NCBI GenBank assembly: GCA_963575745.1
Contig: CAUYUJ010019597.1
Span: 1 to 64,000, forward strand
DNA: 64,000 nucleotides
Direction of reading: 5' to 3'
Origin: Prorocentrum cordatum
Lineage: Eukaryota > Sar > Dinophyceae > Prorocentrales > Prorocentraceae
Shown: one piece after another, positions 41,861 to 54,246 of the stretch
Numbering within the stretch: position 1 is the stretch's first letter
How the letters are laid out: every line of letters begins with the position of its first letter
Made by a program: the position numbers and the translations under genes
Notes under the pieces: generated by a model
The model's database searches: none
What the model was told of the DNA's origin: nothing
Seen by the model: only the letters and a program-made list of their open reading frames with translations

Positions 41861-42806
41861 CTTTCGACGATGGACCCAGTGCTGTTTCTCGCTCCTTGGC
41901 CGTCGCATGGCGGTCCCCAGCGATCTTTGGCGGTGTTCAGCGGTCTTCGGCGCGAAAGCTGGACAGTTGCGGTAAACAAGGGGTCCATAGTCGAACAGCT
42001 AAGTTGGGTGACGAACAACCGTCCCGCACCCATATGGGTAGGAGGGTCGGAGGAAAAGGACTGGCTATGGGTATGGGTGCCGGTGGTCGGACCCAGGGGG
42101 GGGCTCCCGTTAGAGCGGGGACCCCCTCCGACAACGCGCGCCCAAGGACTCCTCCATCCTATGAGTATGTGTGTATTGTTCGTTCGTCATTAGGCGGGAA
42201 CCAGAGCCCAGACCTCACCCAAATCTCCGACGATCTGATTTTGCCAATCCTGTAACCATTCCTCGACTTCGGCCTCTGGGGCCCATCTTTGTGGCCCTGG
42301 GGCCATCAAGATCAGATCTGGGACCAACAACTACCCCCAGGGAAGGGACGAGAGATCTTCAAGCCGCGGACGGAAACAAATCACACAGGAGGATGTCTGG
42401 GCTCGCTGTGACCAGAGACTAACGACGGACGGCTTCGAGCATTTGTCGGCCTCCTGGGGGGGCCCTTACCAGGCCCTGGGGCCGTCAACAATCACGACCC
42501 GCTCAGGATGAGAGGCAAGATCGGGGAAAAGGTCCAGACCTCTAGGGGGCCACTCTGTGAAAACATCGCGAAGCCGTCGCTCCTGGTAGGTGGTCCTGGC
42601 CTGATGTTGCCCGAGCTTTCCTGGTGCCGCCATGGTGGTCGCCAGAGCACCACTCACGAGACCCAGAGGGCGCCCCCATGGGACCGCCGCGATGTAGCGA
42701 AAAGCTGGGACACCTCGGGCCAGAAGCACCTCTGGCAACACCCGACAAGCAGACCGCATGATGGGGAATCCGAATGACAGGATGGGACCCGCTCAGAGGG
42801 GGGGGG
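41861..42806. other. Spacer, no gene recognised
   Basis: No supported gene or repeat copy. Confidence 0.4.
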
Positions 42807-42940
42807 GGGCGGTGGAGCTGGAATCGGCGATGCGCCCTCGACAGCAAATCGGGACGGGTCTAGGCCGGGTGGGACTATCCAGACCCCTCTCGGCGATCAA
42901 TGTGCGCTCGTGGGTCGATGCGCCCCCCCCCCTGAGGGTA
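42807..42940. repeat. Family I repeat, copy 2
   Basis: GGAATCGGCGATGC...AGCAAATCGGG...GGGTGGGACT...GGTCGATGCG. Confidence 0.65.
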
Positions 42941-43131
42941 TTATCCCCCTGCGGTCAGGAGCCCTTGCTTAGCGCATCGCGGCGGCGGCCCCGGCGACAC
43001 GCCACGCCATGCGAGCGGATGGTGCGCCGCGCCGCTCCGAGGGGCGGGCGGCTCAGAACAGCTCGGGACATTGACGCTTGGGAGATGGGGACGTGGACGG
43101 CGTGTCGCGCCGAAGCCTGGTGGGCCAGAAC

Positions 43132-43334
43132 TGCGGGCAATGTCTATATCCCCATCCAGTGCGTCTTGGAGTTTCGGACTCTCCTGTCAAGGAACATGAG
43201 GCGCACTGGTATGGATTATAACCTGCCTAACAAAAAGGCTAGATGTTTATCCGTATCCAGCGCGCCTCGGCCTTGCGGCGACCCTTCCGAGAAAGTCCAA
43301 GACGCACTGGATATGGATATAAAGATTGCCCGCA
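43132..43334. mobile_element. Family C twin-hairpin element, copy 2
   Basis: TGCGGGCAATGTCTATATCC to ATATGGATATAAAGATTGCC then CGCA. Two hairpins with GTGCGTCTTGG and CAAGACGCACTGG arms. Colinear with 13645-13848. Confidence 0.82.
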
Positions 43335-44382
43335 AGAACCGGCGGAGCCACACGCTAAAAGCCGATGTTCCCGAACGTGACGTTGCCCCGGCTGCCTGGG
43401 CGGTCGTGCCCCTCGCCAGGTGCAGCTCGCCCCGCTCGCTGACGACCGGCGGCGCGCTCCGGGGGGCCAGCGGCAGCCACCCAGAGCACGAAGTGGCAAA
43501 GTCGTGCCGTGACGGTCCCAGCGATGGCTTCTGCAACCGCGTGGATCGTTCAACTTGGAACAATTAGCGAGTAGCTCGATGGCCAAGTCGGTCCATGCTG
43601 TCCGATTCTGGGCCACTGGCGGCGTTCAGCCTTGCACGCTCGCGGCGGGGTCGTGGCCGCGTCGGCACGACACGAACCTCCGTACCGATAGAGGCAGTGC
43701 TCCTTCAGACACCGGCAAGTCCACTTGCATGGCATCCCCCGCTCCCTCCCCCCCTCCTCCGTCGCCTCTTCAACAGACGCTGGGCCAAAAAAGGCGTGCA
43801 AGTGAGTTCCGACTTGTGCCAAGTGAGGATTTCCTTGTGGGCATCGCCTCGCACCCGACCCTCTCCACGCAACCGAACCTGTCAGAATCGAAAAAAACAA
43901 AACTGCCTCACACATGTACCTGAGTCTCGACTTCGACATTCGGGGCCTCCTTGGAGGCCCTTGTCGCCACGGCTGGATTCGCCTCGAAATCCAAGTCAGA
44001 ACGCTCCCTTGGAGAGGTCCGGGGATGAGCGGCGTCGGTGCCCTATCTTTTGTTGGTTGTTATTCTCGATCGCAGCCACCCTAGATCTCCGACGGCATGT
44101 TCTTTTCAATCGAAGCGTTTCTCCCCGACGTTTCCGCCTTCGGGGGCCGCTACTGGGCCTCAGGGCGGTCAAGAATTGGTCAAGTATTGGCCAGAATTGG
44201 CCGCGGATGGAAAAGGTCAGGCCGGCGGACGTCAGGGGGGAGGGGCCCTCTGAGAAGGCTCGGGGTGGGCCTCTCAGGAGGCCCCAGGAGGATCAAGCGC
44301 TCCAGTCGATCGGATGCCGCACCTCCACTATGCAGAATGGAAGGAAGAAGTAGTCCAGATGTATGTTGCTCCCATCGTACAT
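43335..44382. other. Spacer with inverse family K fragment
   Basis: 43925-44030 is the inverse of family K (CCTTGTCGCCACGGCTGG). No gene supported. Confidence 0.45.
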
Positions 44383-44560
44383 AAGGACCACATCCCAGAA
44401 ATAATTTCGAGCACCTGGAAAAGTGTCGAAAGAGTGTCGAAACAGTGTCGGACGAGTGTCTCCCAGGGCCCGACACGTGAAAACCATATAATTTCGGTAA
44501 TTTCATGGTGCTCGAACTTCTTTCTGGTGGTCAAGGCTGAAGTAGGTTGGAACTTCATGA
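44383..44560. repeat. Family G repeat, copy 2
   Basis: Colinear with 24049-24226. The flanking ATCGGATGCCGCACCTCCA(C/T) block occurs on both sides (44308 and 44568), so this copy sits inside a further duplication. Confidence 0.8.
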
Positions 44561-44845
44561 ATCTAGATCGGATGCCGCACCTCCATTCTGCAAAGCGGAA
44601 GGGAGAAGTGGTCAAGAACGGAGGCCGGACCTCCATCCATTTCCAAAGTCTTTCTTCCCTCTGGGCAAGGGCCCCTGGTGGGCTCTCAAGCAGCCCGACG
44701 GGCTTCCAAGACGCCCCCCCAAAAAAACCCGTGCCTTCTCTCAGAAGGCCCCCCCCCGGCCTGAACGAGACGGGCCCCGAGCTCAGGAAGCGTGCCATGC
44801 ATTGGCTCTGGGGCCCTCCTGCCCCACAGCCGTCTCGGTATATCC

Positions 44846-45030
44846 CGATCTGATGGGCCTGTTTTCCACCACCACCACCATAAATTGGAGGGGGAGGGGG
44901 GTGCTCCTCCTCCTCCTCCTCCTCCTCCTCCTCCTCCTCCTCCTCGTCCTCCTCCTCCTCCTCGTCCTCCTCCTCCTTCCCCCTTCCAACTTATGGTGGT
45001 GGTGGTGGTGGAAAACAGGCCCATCACGAT
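44846..45030. mobile_element. Family N foldback with TCC core
   Basis: GGGCCTGTTTTCCACCACCA (44854) and its inverse (to about 45024) flank AATTGGAGGGGGAGGGG and CCCCCTTCCAACTT arms and a (TCC)n centre of about 85 bp. Confidence 0.8.
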
Positions 45031-45177
45031 CCGCTTCGCTGACGGCCCTGGGCCTCGGGAGGGCCAGGGGGGAAGGGGCAGGGAGGGACCCCCAGGGGTG
45101 GGCCCGAGCGCGGCGGCGAACGAGACATCGGGCCCTGTTCCCCTCGGGGCCCGCTTGCCCCGCGCCGCAGAAGGCTC

Positions 45178-45325
45178 AGGTCGGGCATGTCCTCCCACAG
45201 GCGGAGTTCGGAAGAAGCAGCAAATAATCCAACGCAGGATCCAAACTCGTGGGGGAACCGTCCCCAGGCTACTTCTGGGACTCTTGTGGAGTGCTCCTGC
45301 TGTCGAGGGATGTGCCCGACTTGAC
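45178..45325. mobile_element. Family A element, copy 16
   Basis: CTCAG|GTCGGGCATGTCCTCCC and GGATGTGCCCGACTTGACAG|: canonical AG|GT and CAG| junctions on the plus strand. Confidence 0.8.
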
Positions 45326-46268
45326 AGCCCAGACATGCGACGCCCTGGTCTTTTCGGGACGGGGCCCATGGAAGTGCCGACCCGTTCCCCGGGACAGGCT
45401 TTTCATCCTGAGTCGTGTTGTTGACGGTCCCGAGTGCCCGGCGAGGGCCCCCTGAGGCCGAACATGGCGAAAAACCTCCCGTCATGTTTTTTTTCATTAC
45501 CCGAGGGGGTCTGGGGACAAGGAACCTCGCCTGCTGGTAGGTACCCCGCGACGACTTGGCATCCCCCCGGCCGCCCGGGGTGGGGGGCCGCAGCACAGGG
45601 AGCCGTGGGGCGCCTCGGGAGACTCAGAGCTCGACGGCGAGCGCGCCCCGCGAGGCCTCCTGCTGCAGGGTTTGCACGTCCACCGCCCCCGAAAAGCCGA
45701 CGTCGCGAAACAATTCCATAGGTACGAGAGGGAGGAGGAGGAGGAGGAGGAGGAGGAGGAGGAGGAGGAGGAGGAGGAGGAGGAGGAGGAGGAGGAAACA
45801 GAGGAGGAGGAGGAGCAGGAGGAGGAGCAGGACGAGAAGGAGGAGGAGGAGGAGGAGGAAGACCTCCTCGTCCTCTCATCTCCCCTTTCCTAGATATGGT
45901 AGTGGTGGTGGAAATCTTGCCCATCACGGTTGCAGCATCGCGGAACAGCACTACCAAAACCCCTAGGACTGCGGCATCTTTCGAGCCGGATCGACTCGTG
46001 AGGGCCCTTGGGACCCGACACCTGGCAAACATGCGCGTTGTAAAGAGATGCAGCGCCTGGACCTCAGGGTCCAGCGCGTCATACCCCCGCCCATTCGGCG
46101 CTCCCGATCCCCACCCCCCCCAATCCTCAGCCCTGAGGGAACGAAAAGATGTCAATACCGACGTTCCCCGCTTCTGGCCCGGATGTCGAAGAGGATCCAA
46201 CCGTGGCGACGAGGGCTTTCCAGGATGAGCAGCGGTATCGGTATCGGTTCCTGCTCTGAGTATCGTTT
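45326..46268. repeat. Dispersed repeats and GGA tract with family N right arm
   Basis: 45380-45500 recurs at 13467 and 17907. GGA (45731-45860). 45890-45930 (GGTAGTGGTGGTGGAAATCT, TTGCCCATCACGG) is a second, degraded family N end. Confidence 0.6.
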
Positions 46269-46418
46269 ATCCGATCCCCATCCCCAGCGGCGTGGCCTGG
46301 GCCCCACTGGCCCTAGATGGGGATATAGGTCGTCCCCTTCGGGTTTCGAGGGGTGTATCCCCAACTGGGGGGTAATTTGGTGGGGGTCTCGAAAGGGATG
46401 GGGATGGGGGTCGGATCA
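46269..46418. mobile_element. Family E inverted-repeat element, copy 2
   Basis: ATCCGATCCCCATCCCC and GGGGATGGGGGTCGGAT ends, with GGCGTGGCCTGGGCC internally as in copy 1. Confidence 0.75.
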
Positions 46419-47595
46419 GGTATTGACCTGTGGCGCCCCCCGATCGCCCCCTGCTCTTAAGGTTGCTGTGCCAACCCCCCTCGGTGCGCGCCGCCGGGAC
46501 GGACTGCACCGCGTCGCGGAACAGCTTCCGCACGCGGGTGAACTCCAGCGCGGAGACCTTCTGGGGGTCCCCAAGCCGTGGGGCGACCTCGACATCCTGA
46601 GACCCTGGCGCTGCAGCGTGTTCTTTCGCCACGGGCGAGCTTGCCCTCCCTCGGGTTCGGGGCCCTCGCGGATCGATCCGGATTGAAAGGTGCCGCAAAC
46701 AGATGGAGCCCAGCACGCCAGCTGTGATTTTGACGACATGTTTGGTCGGCCGAGAAGCTCGGTGCACAGGCGCCCCCACCCGAGCTGTGGGATGCTGGAG
46801 CGCCTATACACCGAGTTCCTCCGCCGAGCTGCTGGGTTCCTTCGCTGGCCAAATGACGCATTTTGTTGTTCGCAACGTTTGTTGTTCGCAACGTCGGTTC
46901 TCGCAGCGCTGACGACGACGGCCAGGCCGATGCGCGGGCGCGGAGCCTGTTCATGTCTAGGACCAGCGAGCAACAACTCGCGTAGCAGATCTCGGAGCCG
47001 CACGCCGTGCGCCGCTCGGGGTTCACTTTGACGCACGCATTCCACCTCACATCCACGCTGTCGCAGGGTCAGACACTGCTCAAGGGCGCCACCATCGACT
47101 GCGCCAAGGATCATGACGCTGGCAGCGGGCCGCCAGCCTCCTCGCGGAAAACGATCGGGGAGTTCGGAGACAGGCAGAGCGGCGAACTCCAGGGCTGAGG
47201 ACGAACAGCTCGCCGCAGAACTTAACTTCGCGTTGCCTCCCGCTTGGGCGCGGCCGCGCCCTGCTCGAAACCCGCGGGGTTAGCCCAACGGGTTGGTCTT
47301 GCGCGCGAGCGGCCCGCGGGTTCGTCTCAACGGCGTGGCTCGCGAGGTTGCCCCAACGGCTTCCGTTCTTGCCATCGGGAAATCGATGTGCGCGCCGTTG
47401 CAACAGGAATGGGGGAGGTGGCGGAGGGGGAGGGCAGGGCGGAGGGAACGCAGGGGGCGCGAGGAGGGTCTGCGCCAGGGGAAGGAGGGAAATGGCGCAG
47501 CAGAAACAGAAAGATAGCCTCCGCCATCACAAGAGCGACGCTGAGGATTACCTCCAGATGAGCCGAACACATTGTCATGCAGGGTCCTACCGTCG
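46419..47595. other. Spacer, no gene recognised
   Basis: GC-rich. Short direct repeats such as TTGTTGTTCGCAACGTTTG near 46863. No convincing coding segment. Confidence 0.4.
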
Positions 47596-48107
47596 GAATC
47601 ATTACTATGGGTTTCGACATTTGGCCGAAGAGTGTGGGAGGCGGGGCCCGGGGAGCGGCAGGTGCTTCGTCGATCTGCTTCTGCCCGTCGCGCGAGCAGA
47701 CCATGGAGTGGTTTCTGACCGGTCGCCAAAAGCAGCTGCCCCAAACAGCCGAGATCTGGTCCATGGGGGGGCCGGGGGTGACTGGGGAAACTTGTCAGCG
47801 CCCCTCAAACGGGGACTCCACTAACGGGTACTTTGGCCAGTGACCCAGCGAACCCAACCCTTCCCGATGCGGGCAACGCTGCATTGCCAGAAAGAGGGTG
47901 TAAAAAGGCAACTTTCGGCAAAATTGCAAAGTACCCGTTAGTAAGTACCCGTTGCGGTGCCGTTGAACTTGAAGGTACCAATACCGCTACTTCCTGGACC
48001 TCTCCAGGGGTGCGTTCTGACAAGAATTCCGAAGCGAACCTAGTTGGGGGGGCTGGGGGTGGGGGGGCGGGGGCCCGCGCCGATCGGCGAAACCATAGAT
48101 AAAACAA
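47596..48107. repeat. Family P repeat, copy 3, with K fragment and partial P
   Basis: Family P (GGGTTTCGACATTTGGCCG ... ATCTGGTCCATGGGGGGG) at 47610-47775. 47820-47965 contains the inverted pair AACGGGTACTTTG and CAAAGTACCCGTT. Family K at 47972-48040; end of P at 48045-48107. Confidence 0.65.
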
Positions 48108-49483
48108 CGGAGTCAAGATGCCTCGACACTGCCTAAGGTAGGGAGCCCACAAAGGACGTGCGCGCCAAAGATGTACATAAACACGGCCCCTCATCAGGCA
48201 AGCGCGCTCCACTACTCGCAAAAAGAAACTACTCGCGAATGGCCTGGGTCCGCCGCGGGAGGTTTGCGATCCATTGCGCAGAGGAAAACAATGTCTCTCT
48301 GCCGTTTGCGCGTCGGCACTTTGCTAGTAGCGGAGCGCGCTCGGTGACTCAGACGTACCGCGAGACCAGCCGCGTGATAAGAACGCTCGCGCAATGCGCA
48401 CTCTCGACACCAACGTGGATTCATGAACGTGTGCACGGTTTCCCCCGGGGGCGTAGGCGACCCGAGGAGGAGAAGGAGGAGGAGGAGGAGAAGGAGGAGG
48501 AGGGGGAGGGGGAGGGGGAGGAGGAGGAGGAGGAGGAGGAGGAGGAGGAGGAGGAGGAGGAAGAAGACGGGTCGCCTAAGCCCTTCGGAGAAACCCTCCA
48601 TGTACGTGTACGTCTTCATTTCGCTCCTGAGGAGGTGTGGCCACCGCACCGACCAGCCCCGCAGACCTCCGCCTGCTGCACGCGCGTCTCCGCGCCAGCG
48701 GGCCCCTTGCCGGCGCGCCCGCGCGCGTGCAGCTCGGCCAGCCGCCGATGGGCGAGCCGCGCGTTGGCGGTGTAGGCCTCTCGGGAGCAAAGGACCCTCA
48801 ATCCCTCAGATCCCGGCGCTGCCACTTTTTTCCCAACAGGCGCCCATCCGGCTTCAACAAGGGCGCAGGAAGATTGGGTCTGGGGCTCCGGTCGCAATGT
48901 TTCACACTGCTGCATGTTTTCTGCAGCCGCGACAGCTGGGCCGAAGGAGCCGCCTCTGGCGGAGGACAGCGCAGCCCGCCCCTCCCCCACCCCACCGCCA
49001 GGACCCCCAAACCCCCGACCTGGTGATCCAGGGGGTCCTAGCTGCGGGTGGGGGCGTTGGGGGGGGCGGGGGGGGGGCTCTCGAGGGGCAGGAAACCACC
49101 CTTGCCCCCAGCCAGGAGCCCCTGAATCACCAGGTCGGGGGTGGGGGTCCTGGCTGGGGGTGGGGGTGGGTGGTGCTGTCCTCGCTGCCGCCGCGCCCCC
49201 CCTCCCAAAGGCAGGCCCCGCCCCTCGAGCGGTGACGACCTCCGCGCGGAGCGAGGGGGGCCAAAGAGAAGGAAAAGACCTTCTCGCAAGGCTCGGAAGT
49301 CCCCCGGTCTTCGGAGAAGTTGTTTCTCTGGCCCGTCCCCGAGGACGCAAAAAAAACCTCAGAAGGCGCGAGGACCTCTGAGAAGTCCCGCCGCCTTCTG
49401 CGAAGGCCTTCCCCTTCTCACTTCCCCCCCACACACGCTCGTCGCCGCGCGGCGCCTGTCGCAGAAGAAGAAAACAAAAACAT
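48108..49483. other. Spacer, GGA tract, C-rich repeat, family L
   Basis: GGA (48462-48560). CCCCAACCCCCGACCTGGTG-type direct and inverted repeats (49000-49160). Family L (49260-49430). No gene supported. Confidence 0.55.
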
Positions 49484-49642
49484 AAACATAAACGTTTGGC
49501 GCTCCGCGCGGATTTCTTGGATTCGCGCTGGACCCCTCCCTGGCGCGCGGAGCGCGCCAGGGGCGGCGCCGGAGGCGCCGCCAGGGGGCCCAGGCGCGGA
49601 TCCAAGAAAACCGCGCGGCGCGCCAAAAGATCATGGTTATGT
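49484..49642. mobile_element. Family B foldback element, copy 4
   Basis: AAACATAAACGTTTGGCGCT ... GGCGCCGGAGGCGCC ... GGCGCGCCAAAAGATCATGG. The best-preserved arms of the family. Confidence 0.85.
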
Positions 49643-49867
49643 GTTTGTTTCTTTTTCGACGTCTCGCGGTGGCCGCGCGGAGGTCATCCCTCGCCGGGGA
49701 AGTCAGGGTCGGCCTCTTGGGGGGCGGCGGCAGGGGCGGCCCCCTTCGGGCCAGGAGTCGCAGCTGCCTCCTTTGGTGTGCTCCGAAGGCCTCGCCCTCG
49801 TGCTGGTCTCCGCCGTGCCGCGCCCCCGCCGGCACGCCGAGACTCCGAGGACAAAACGCCGACATTG

Positions 49868-51000
<1,133 letters not shown>

Positions 51001-51151
51001 ATTAGAATATACTCCTACTCCCCCTCAGGCCGGCAGATAGCGGGCGCATCCGGGTGGTCCCATCCTAACCTGTAAAAAACAATACAAAATCAACATGTTT
51101 CTTATTTTTTCCTCTCGACATGGACGTCCTGTCGTCCACGGCGATAATCCA

Positions 51152-51535
51152 TTGCAAAAAATACCACAAAGAGCACACGCGCGCGTTCATGTCAGAATCC
51201 TACCGAACACCGTGTGTGTGCAAGCATTTCAACATAAAAACATCAAACGCCCAATGCTTTTTTCACAAAAATTGTACAATTTTCCTGCCCGGCTCTCTTG
51301 CTGAAATCATAGGAAAACCATAGGAATCTTAAGAATTCGGTCAAATCCAGCGATTTCACGTCATCGCGCGGTGCACTCGCGATGCTCTGTCATGCACCCA
51401 GGCCGCGAATCCTGTGCAAAAAATACACAAAGAGCACACTCGCGCGTTCATGTCAGAATCCTACCGAACACCGTGTGTTTGCAAGCATTTCAACATAAAA
51501 ACATCAAAAACCCAATGCTTTTTTCACAAAAATGC
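51152..51535. repeat. Two copies of a 120-bp AT-rich unit, 261 bp apart
   Basis: GCGCGTTCATGTCAGAATCC, ACACCGTGTGT, GCAAGCATTTCAACATAAAA and CCAATGCTTTTTTCACAAAA occur in the same order at 51180-51272 and 51441-51535. Confidence 0.88.
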
Positions 51536-51814
51536 TTTGGGGTGTCCTGTCAGACCGTCGGGCTTTCCTCCGGCCACCTCTGGCTTCCTGCGGTGTACCG
51601 GGCCATTCTCGACTCGTCTGGCAATGCGTGCGCGGCATTCAACACGCGCTCGCCAGTTCCCGTCGGCAACCGCCATCGCGGCCGCATCAGCTGTACCAAA
51701 CCTGCTGGCCGGTGTGACTTCGGCCCCCAGTTGTGCCAGCTTTGCTTCTTATGTTGTGGGAGGGCGGGTGGGACTGGGCATGCCATGCTTGACTCGCTCG
51801 AGCTGGCTAGCTTG
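51536..51814. other. Spacer, no gene recognised
   Basis: Unique sequence between tandem repeats. No coding support. Confidence 0.4.
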
Positions 51815-51886
51815 ACTCCTACTCATACTCCTACTCCTACTACAACTACAACTACTACAACAACTACTACTGCTACTACTACGACG

Positions 51887-51917
<31 letters not shown>

Positions 51918-51931
51918 CTACTACTACGAGA

Positions 51932-51963
<32 letters not shown>

Positions 51964-52194
51964 AACTACTACTACTACTACTACCACCAGTAGTAGTAGT
52001 AGTAGCACTACTACTACCACCAGTAGTAGTAGTACTACTACTACTACTACTACAAGTACTGCTGCTACTACTACTGCTACGACTACGTCAACGACTACCA
52101 CGACAACAACGACAACGACTACGAATACACCTACGACTGCGACTAGTACGACCAGTATGATCATTACCACTACTGTTACTACCAGTACTGCTAT

Positions 52195-52234
<40 letters not shown>

Positions 52235-52272
52235 GCTACTACCACTACTACTACGATTACGACTACGACTGA

Positions 52273-52343
<71 letters not shown>

Positions 52344-52921
52344 ATACTACTACAACTACTTCGACGGTTATGTCGACTACCTCGACTACTACTATTACTA
52401 CGAATATTACTACTACTACCACTACTACTACTACTACTACTACGACTACTACTACTACTACTACTACCACTACTACTACTACTGCTACTACTACTACTAC
52501 TACTACTTCTGCTACTACTAGTGCTACTACTACTACTACTACTACTACTTACTACTACTACGACGACGACTACGACTACGACTACGACTAAGATTGACGG
52601 ACTACTACTAACAAACCACTACTTCTTTACGACTACTAATACTACTACTAACTACTACTTACTGCTAAAACCAAAACCTGACTACTACTACTACTTACTA
52701 ATACTACTACTACTACCTACTACGTACTACCTACTACTACACTTACTACTACCGACTACTACTACTAATACTTTACTACTACTACTACTACGACTACTAC
52801 TACTAATAGACTAGACTACGATCGACGACTTAGGATACTAAGATACTCCTTACTACTACTACACCGACTACGACTACTACTCCTCCTCATATTACTCATA
52901 TTCTTACTCCTACTACTACTC

Positions 52922-52985
<64 letters not shown>

Positions 52986-53100
52986 CAGTACTGCGATCCC
53001 TACCATTAGCTCTACTACTACGACTGCGACTACTACTACTGCTATTACTGCTACTACTCCTGCTATTGATATTAATGATACCTCAGAAAAAAAACATCAG
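51815..53100. repeat. (CTA)n tract 2, impure
   Basis: ACT/ACG/ACC triplets (51815-52580), a more irregular CTA-rich segment with many indels (52580-52860), then ACTACT (52900-52990) and variants. Inverted CCACCAGTAGTAGTAG segments occur near 51985 and 52018. Confidence 0.92.
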
Positions 53101-53101
53101 G

Positions 53102-53261
53102 GTTATAGGGCTAGGGGGCTATAGGGCTATAGGGCTATTGAACGATAGGGCTACAGAGCTGAAGCGCTATGGAAATGTAGGGCTATAGGCTATTGGCCTA
53201 TAGGGCTACAAAGCGCTCCCGGGCACCCCCAAGCACCCCCGGGCACGCCCGGGCACCCGGG

Positions 53262-53317
<56 letters not shown>

Positions 53318-53340
53318 ATACTACTACGACTACTACTCCT
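53102..53340. repeat. GGGCTATA minisatellite, CCCGGGCA repeats and CTA tract
   Basis: GGGCTATA units (53102-53212), CACCCCCGGGCACGCCCGGGC (53220-53260), then ACT repeats (53262-53330). Confidence 0.85.
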
Positions 53341-53369
53341 ACTCCTACACTCCTCCTCCTCTCCTCCTC

Positions 53370-53469
53370 NNNNNNNNNNNNNNNNNNNNNNNNNNNNNNN
53401 NNNNNNNNNNNNNNNNNNNNNNNNNNNNNNNNNNNNNNNNNNNNNNNNNNNNNNNNNNNNNNNNNNNNN
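53370..53469. other. Assembly gap, 100 N
   Basis: Exactly 100 N, usually a placeholder for a gap of unknown size. It begins in TCC repeats, so the true length may be large. Confidence 0.99.
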
Positions 53470-53715
53470 CAGCTTCCGCTTGGGGTTCAGCGGGTTCTTC
53501 TTGGACTGGGAAGGGCGCCGCCCGATCGTTGTTAGACACCCCCTCCCCCAGACCACGACGGCTCGACGCATCCCCAGCGTTCAACGGAACATTGCAAGTG
53601 AACGCATGCAGCATTCGCGCATGAACCATGCACGCGCGTTTACAATTGACGATCCTGCGCGCCGTTTCGACGTGGCTGGGGGAGGGCGGGGAGGACAGGG
53701 TGGTGGATTGAGGAT

Positions 53716-53747
<32 letters not shown>
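53716..53747. repeat. G32 homopolymer
   Basis: 32 consecutive G. Length is unreliable by any sequencing method. A second G24 run is at 59329-59352. Confidence 0.95.
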
Positions 53748-53748
<1 letters not shown>

Positions 53749-53757
53749 GCAGGGAAG

Positions 53758-53841
53758 GTGATAGAGCGGGGAGCGGGGGGAGCGGACGGATTGGGAGGAA
53801 GGCGCCATCTCAACAGTTCGACCACCCTGGCGTTTCGGCCA
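53758..53841 (-). CDS. Gene B, possible 3'-most exon
   Basis: Follows the AG at 53843-53842 and continues the upstream exon in phase: GRNARVVELLRWRLPPNP, then Pro-rich. The end is not defined; the frame runs toward the G32 tract. Product unknown. Confidence 0.4.
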
Positions 53842-54005
53842 CTCCCCACCAGCCTCGAACTTATCCCTACCCCTGAGATTGACACACCAAACGACGATGA
53901 CAATCTTAGGGATGCACCCTCAGAAACTGAGGGGATCCCTAAGGTCGCTATCGTGATGAGGCGATGCCGAACATAGGGATAGGGATATGTTCCAGGCTGG
54001 TAAAC
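53842..54005 (-). mobile_element. Family D element, copy 2, readable as a 164-nt intron of gene B
   Basis: On the minus strand TCGGA|GTTTACCAGCCTGGAAC begins it and GGCTGGTGGGGAG| ends it. The element (53848-54001) fills the intron except for a few bases of ACTCC target duplication at each side. Terminal inverted repeats match copy 1 at 7114-7258. Confidence 0.8.
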
Positions 54006-54246
54006 TCCGATGCATCGGCATCCCACGACAATCCGACGTGCATTCCCGAATGCGATCTCACCATGAGCGTGCCGTTCTCCATCATATCCTCGGCCTCCTC
54101 CGCGCCGTACTTGTCGATGAAGAACTTCTTCGGCTGCCACTTGGAGGTCTGCTTCGCGCCCTCCGTCAGGCCGACGGACGTGACCACGTTCCAGAAAGCG
54201 TTTTTCATATCGGGGTCCTGCAGATGTTTGAGCAGCGCACGGTTTC
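54006..54246 (-). CDS. Gene B exon with the RSHSGMH motif
   Basis: 241 nt, entering after an AG inside a GGA repeat (2-nt phase) and leaving at GT 54005. It reads NRALLKHLQDPDMKNAFWNV, QTSKWQPKKFFIDKYGAEEA, NGTLMVRSHSGMHVGLSWD. This is a well-formed globular sequence with a Lys-rich WQPKKFFIDKYG segment. I believe related sequences occur in many dinoflagellate predicted proteins, but I cannot name a function. Confidence 0.72.

Noticed and set aside
47805-48221. Minus-strand open frame near the AACGGGTACTTTG inverted pair
   Set aside because: It crosses families K and P and has no coding pattern.
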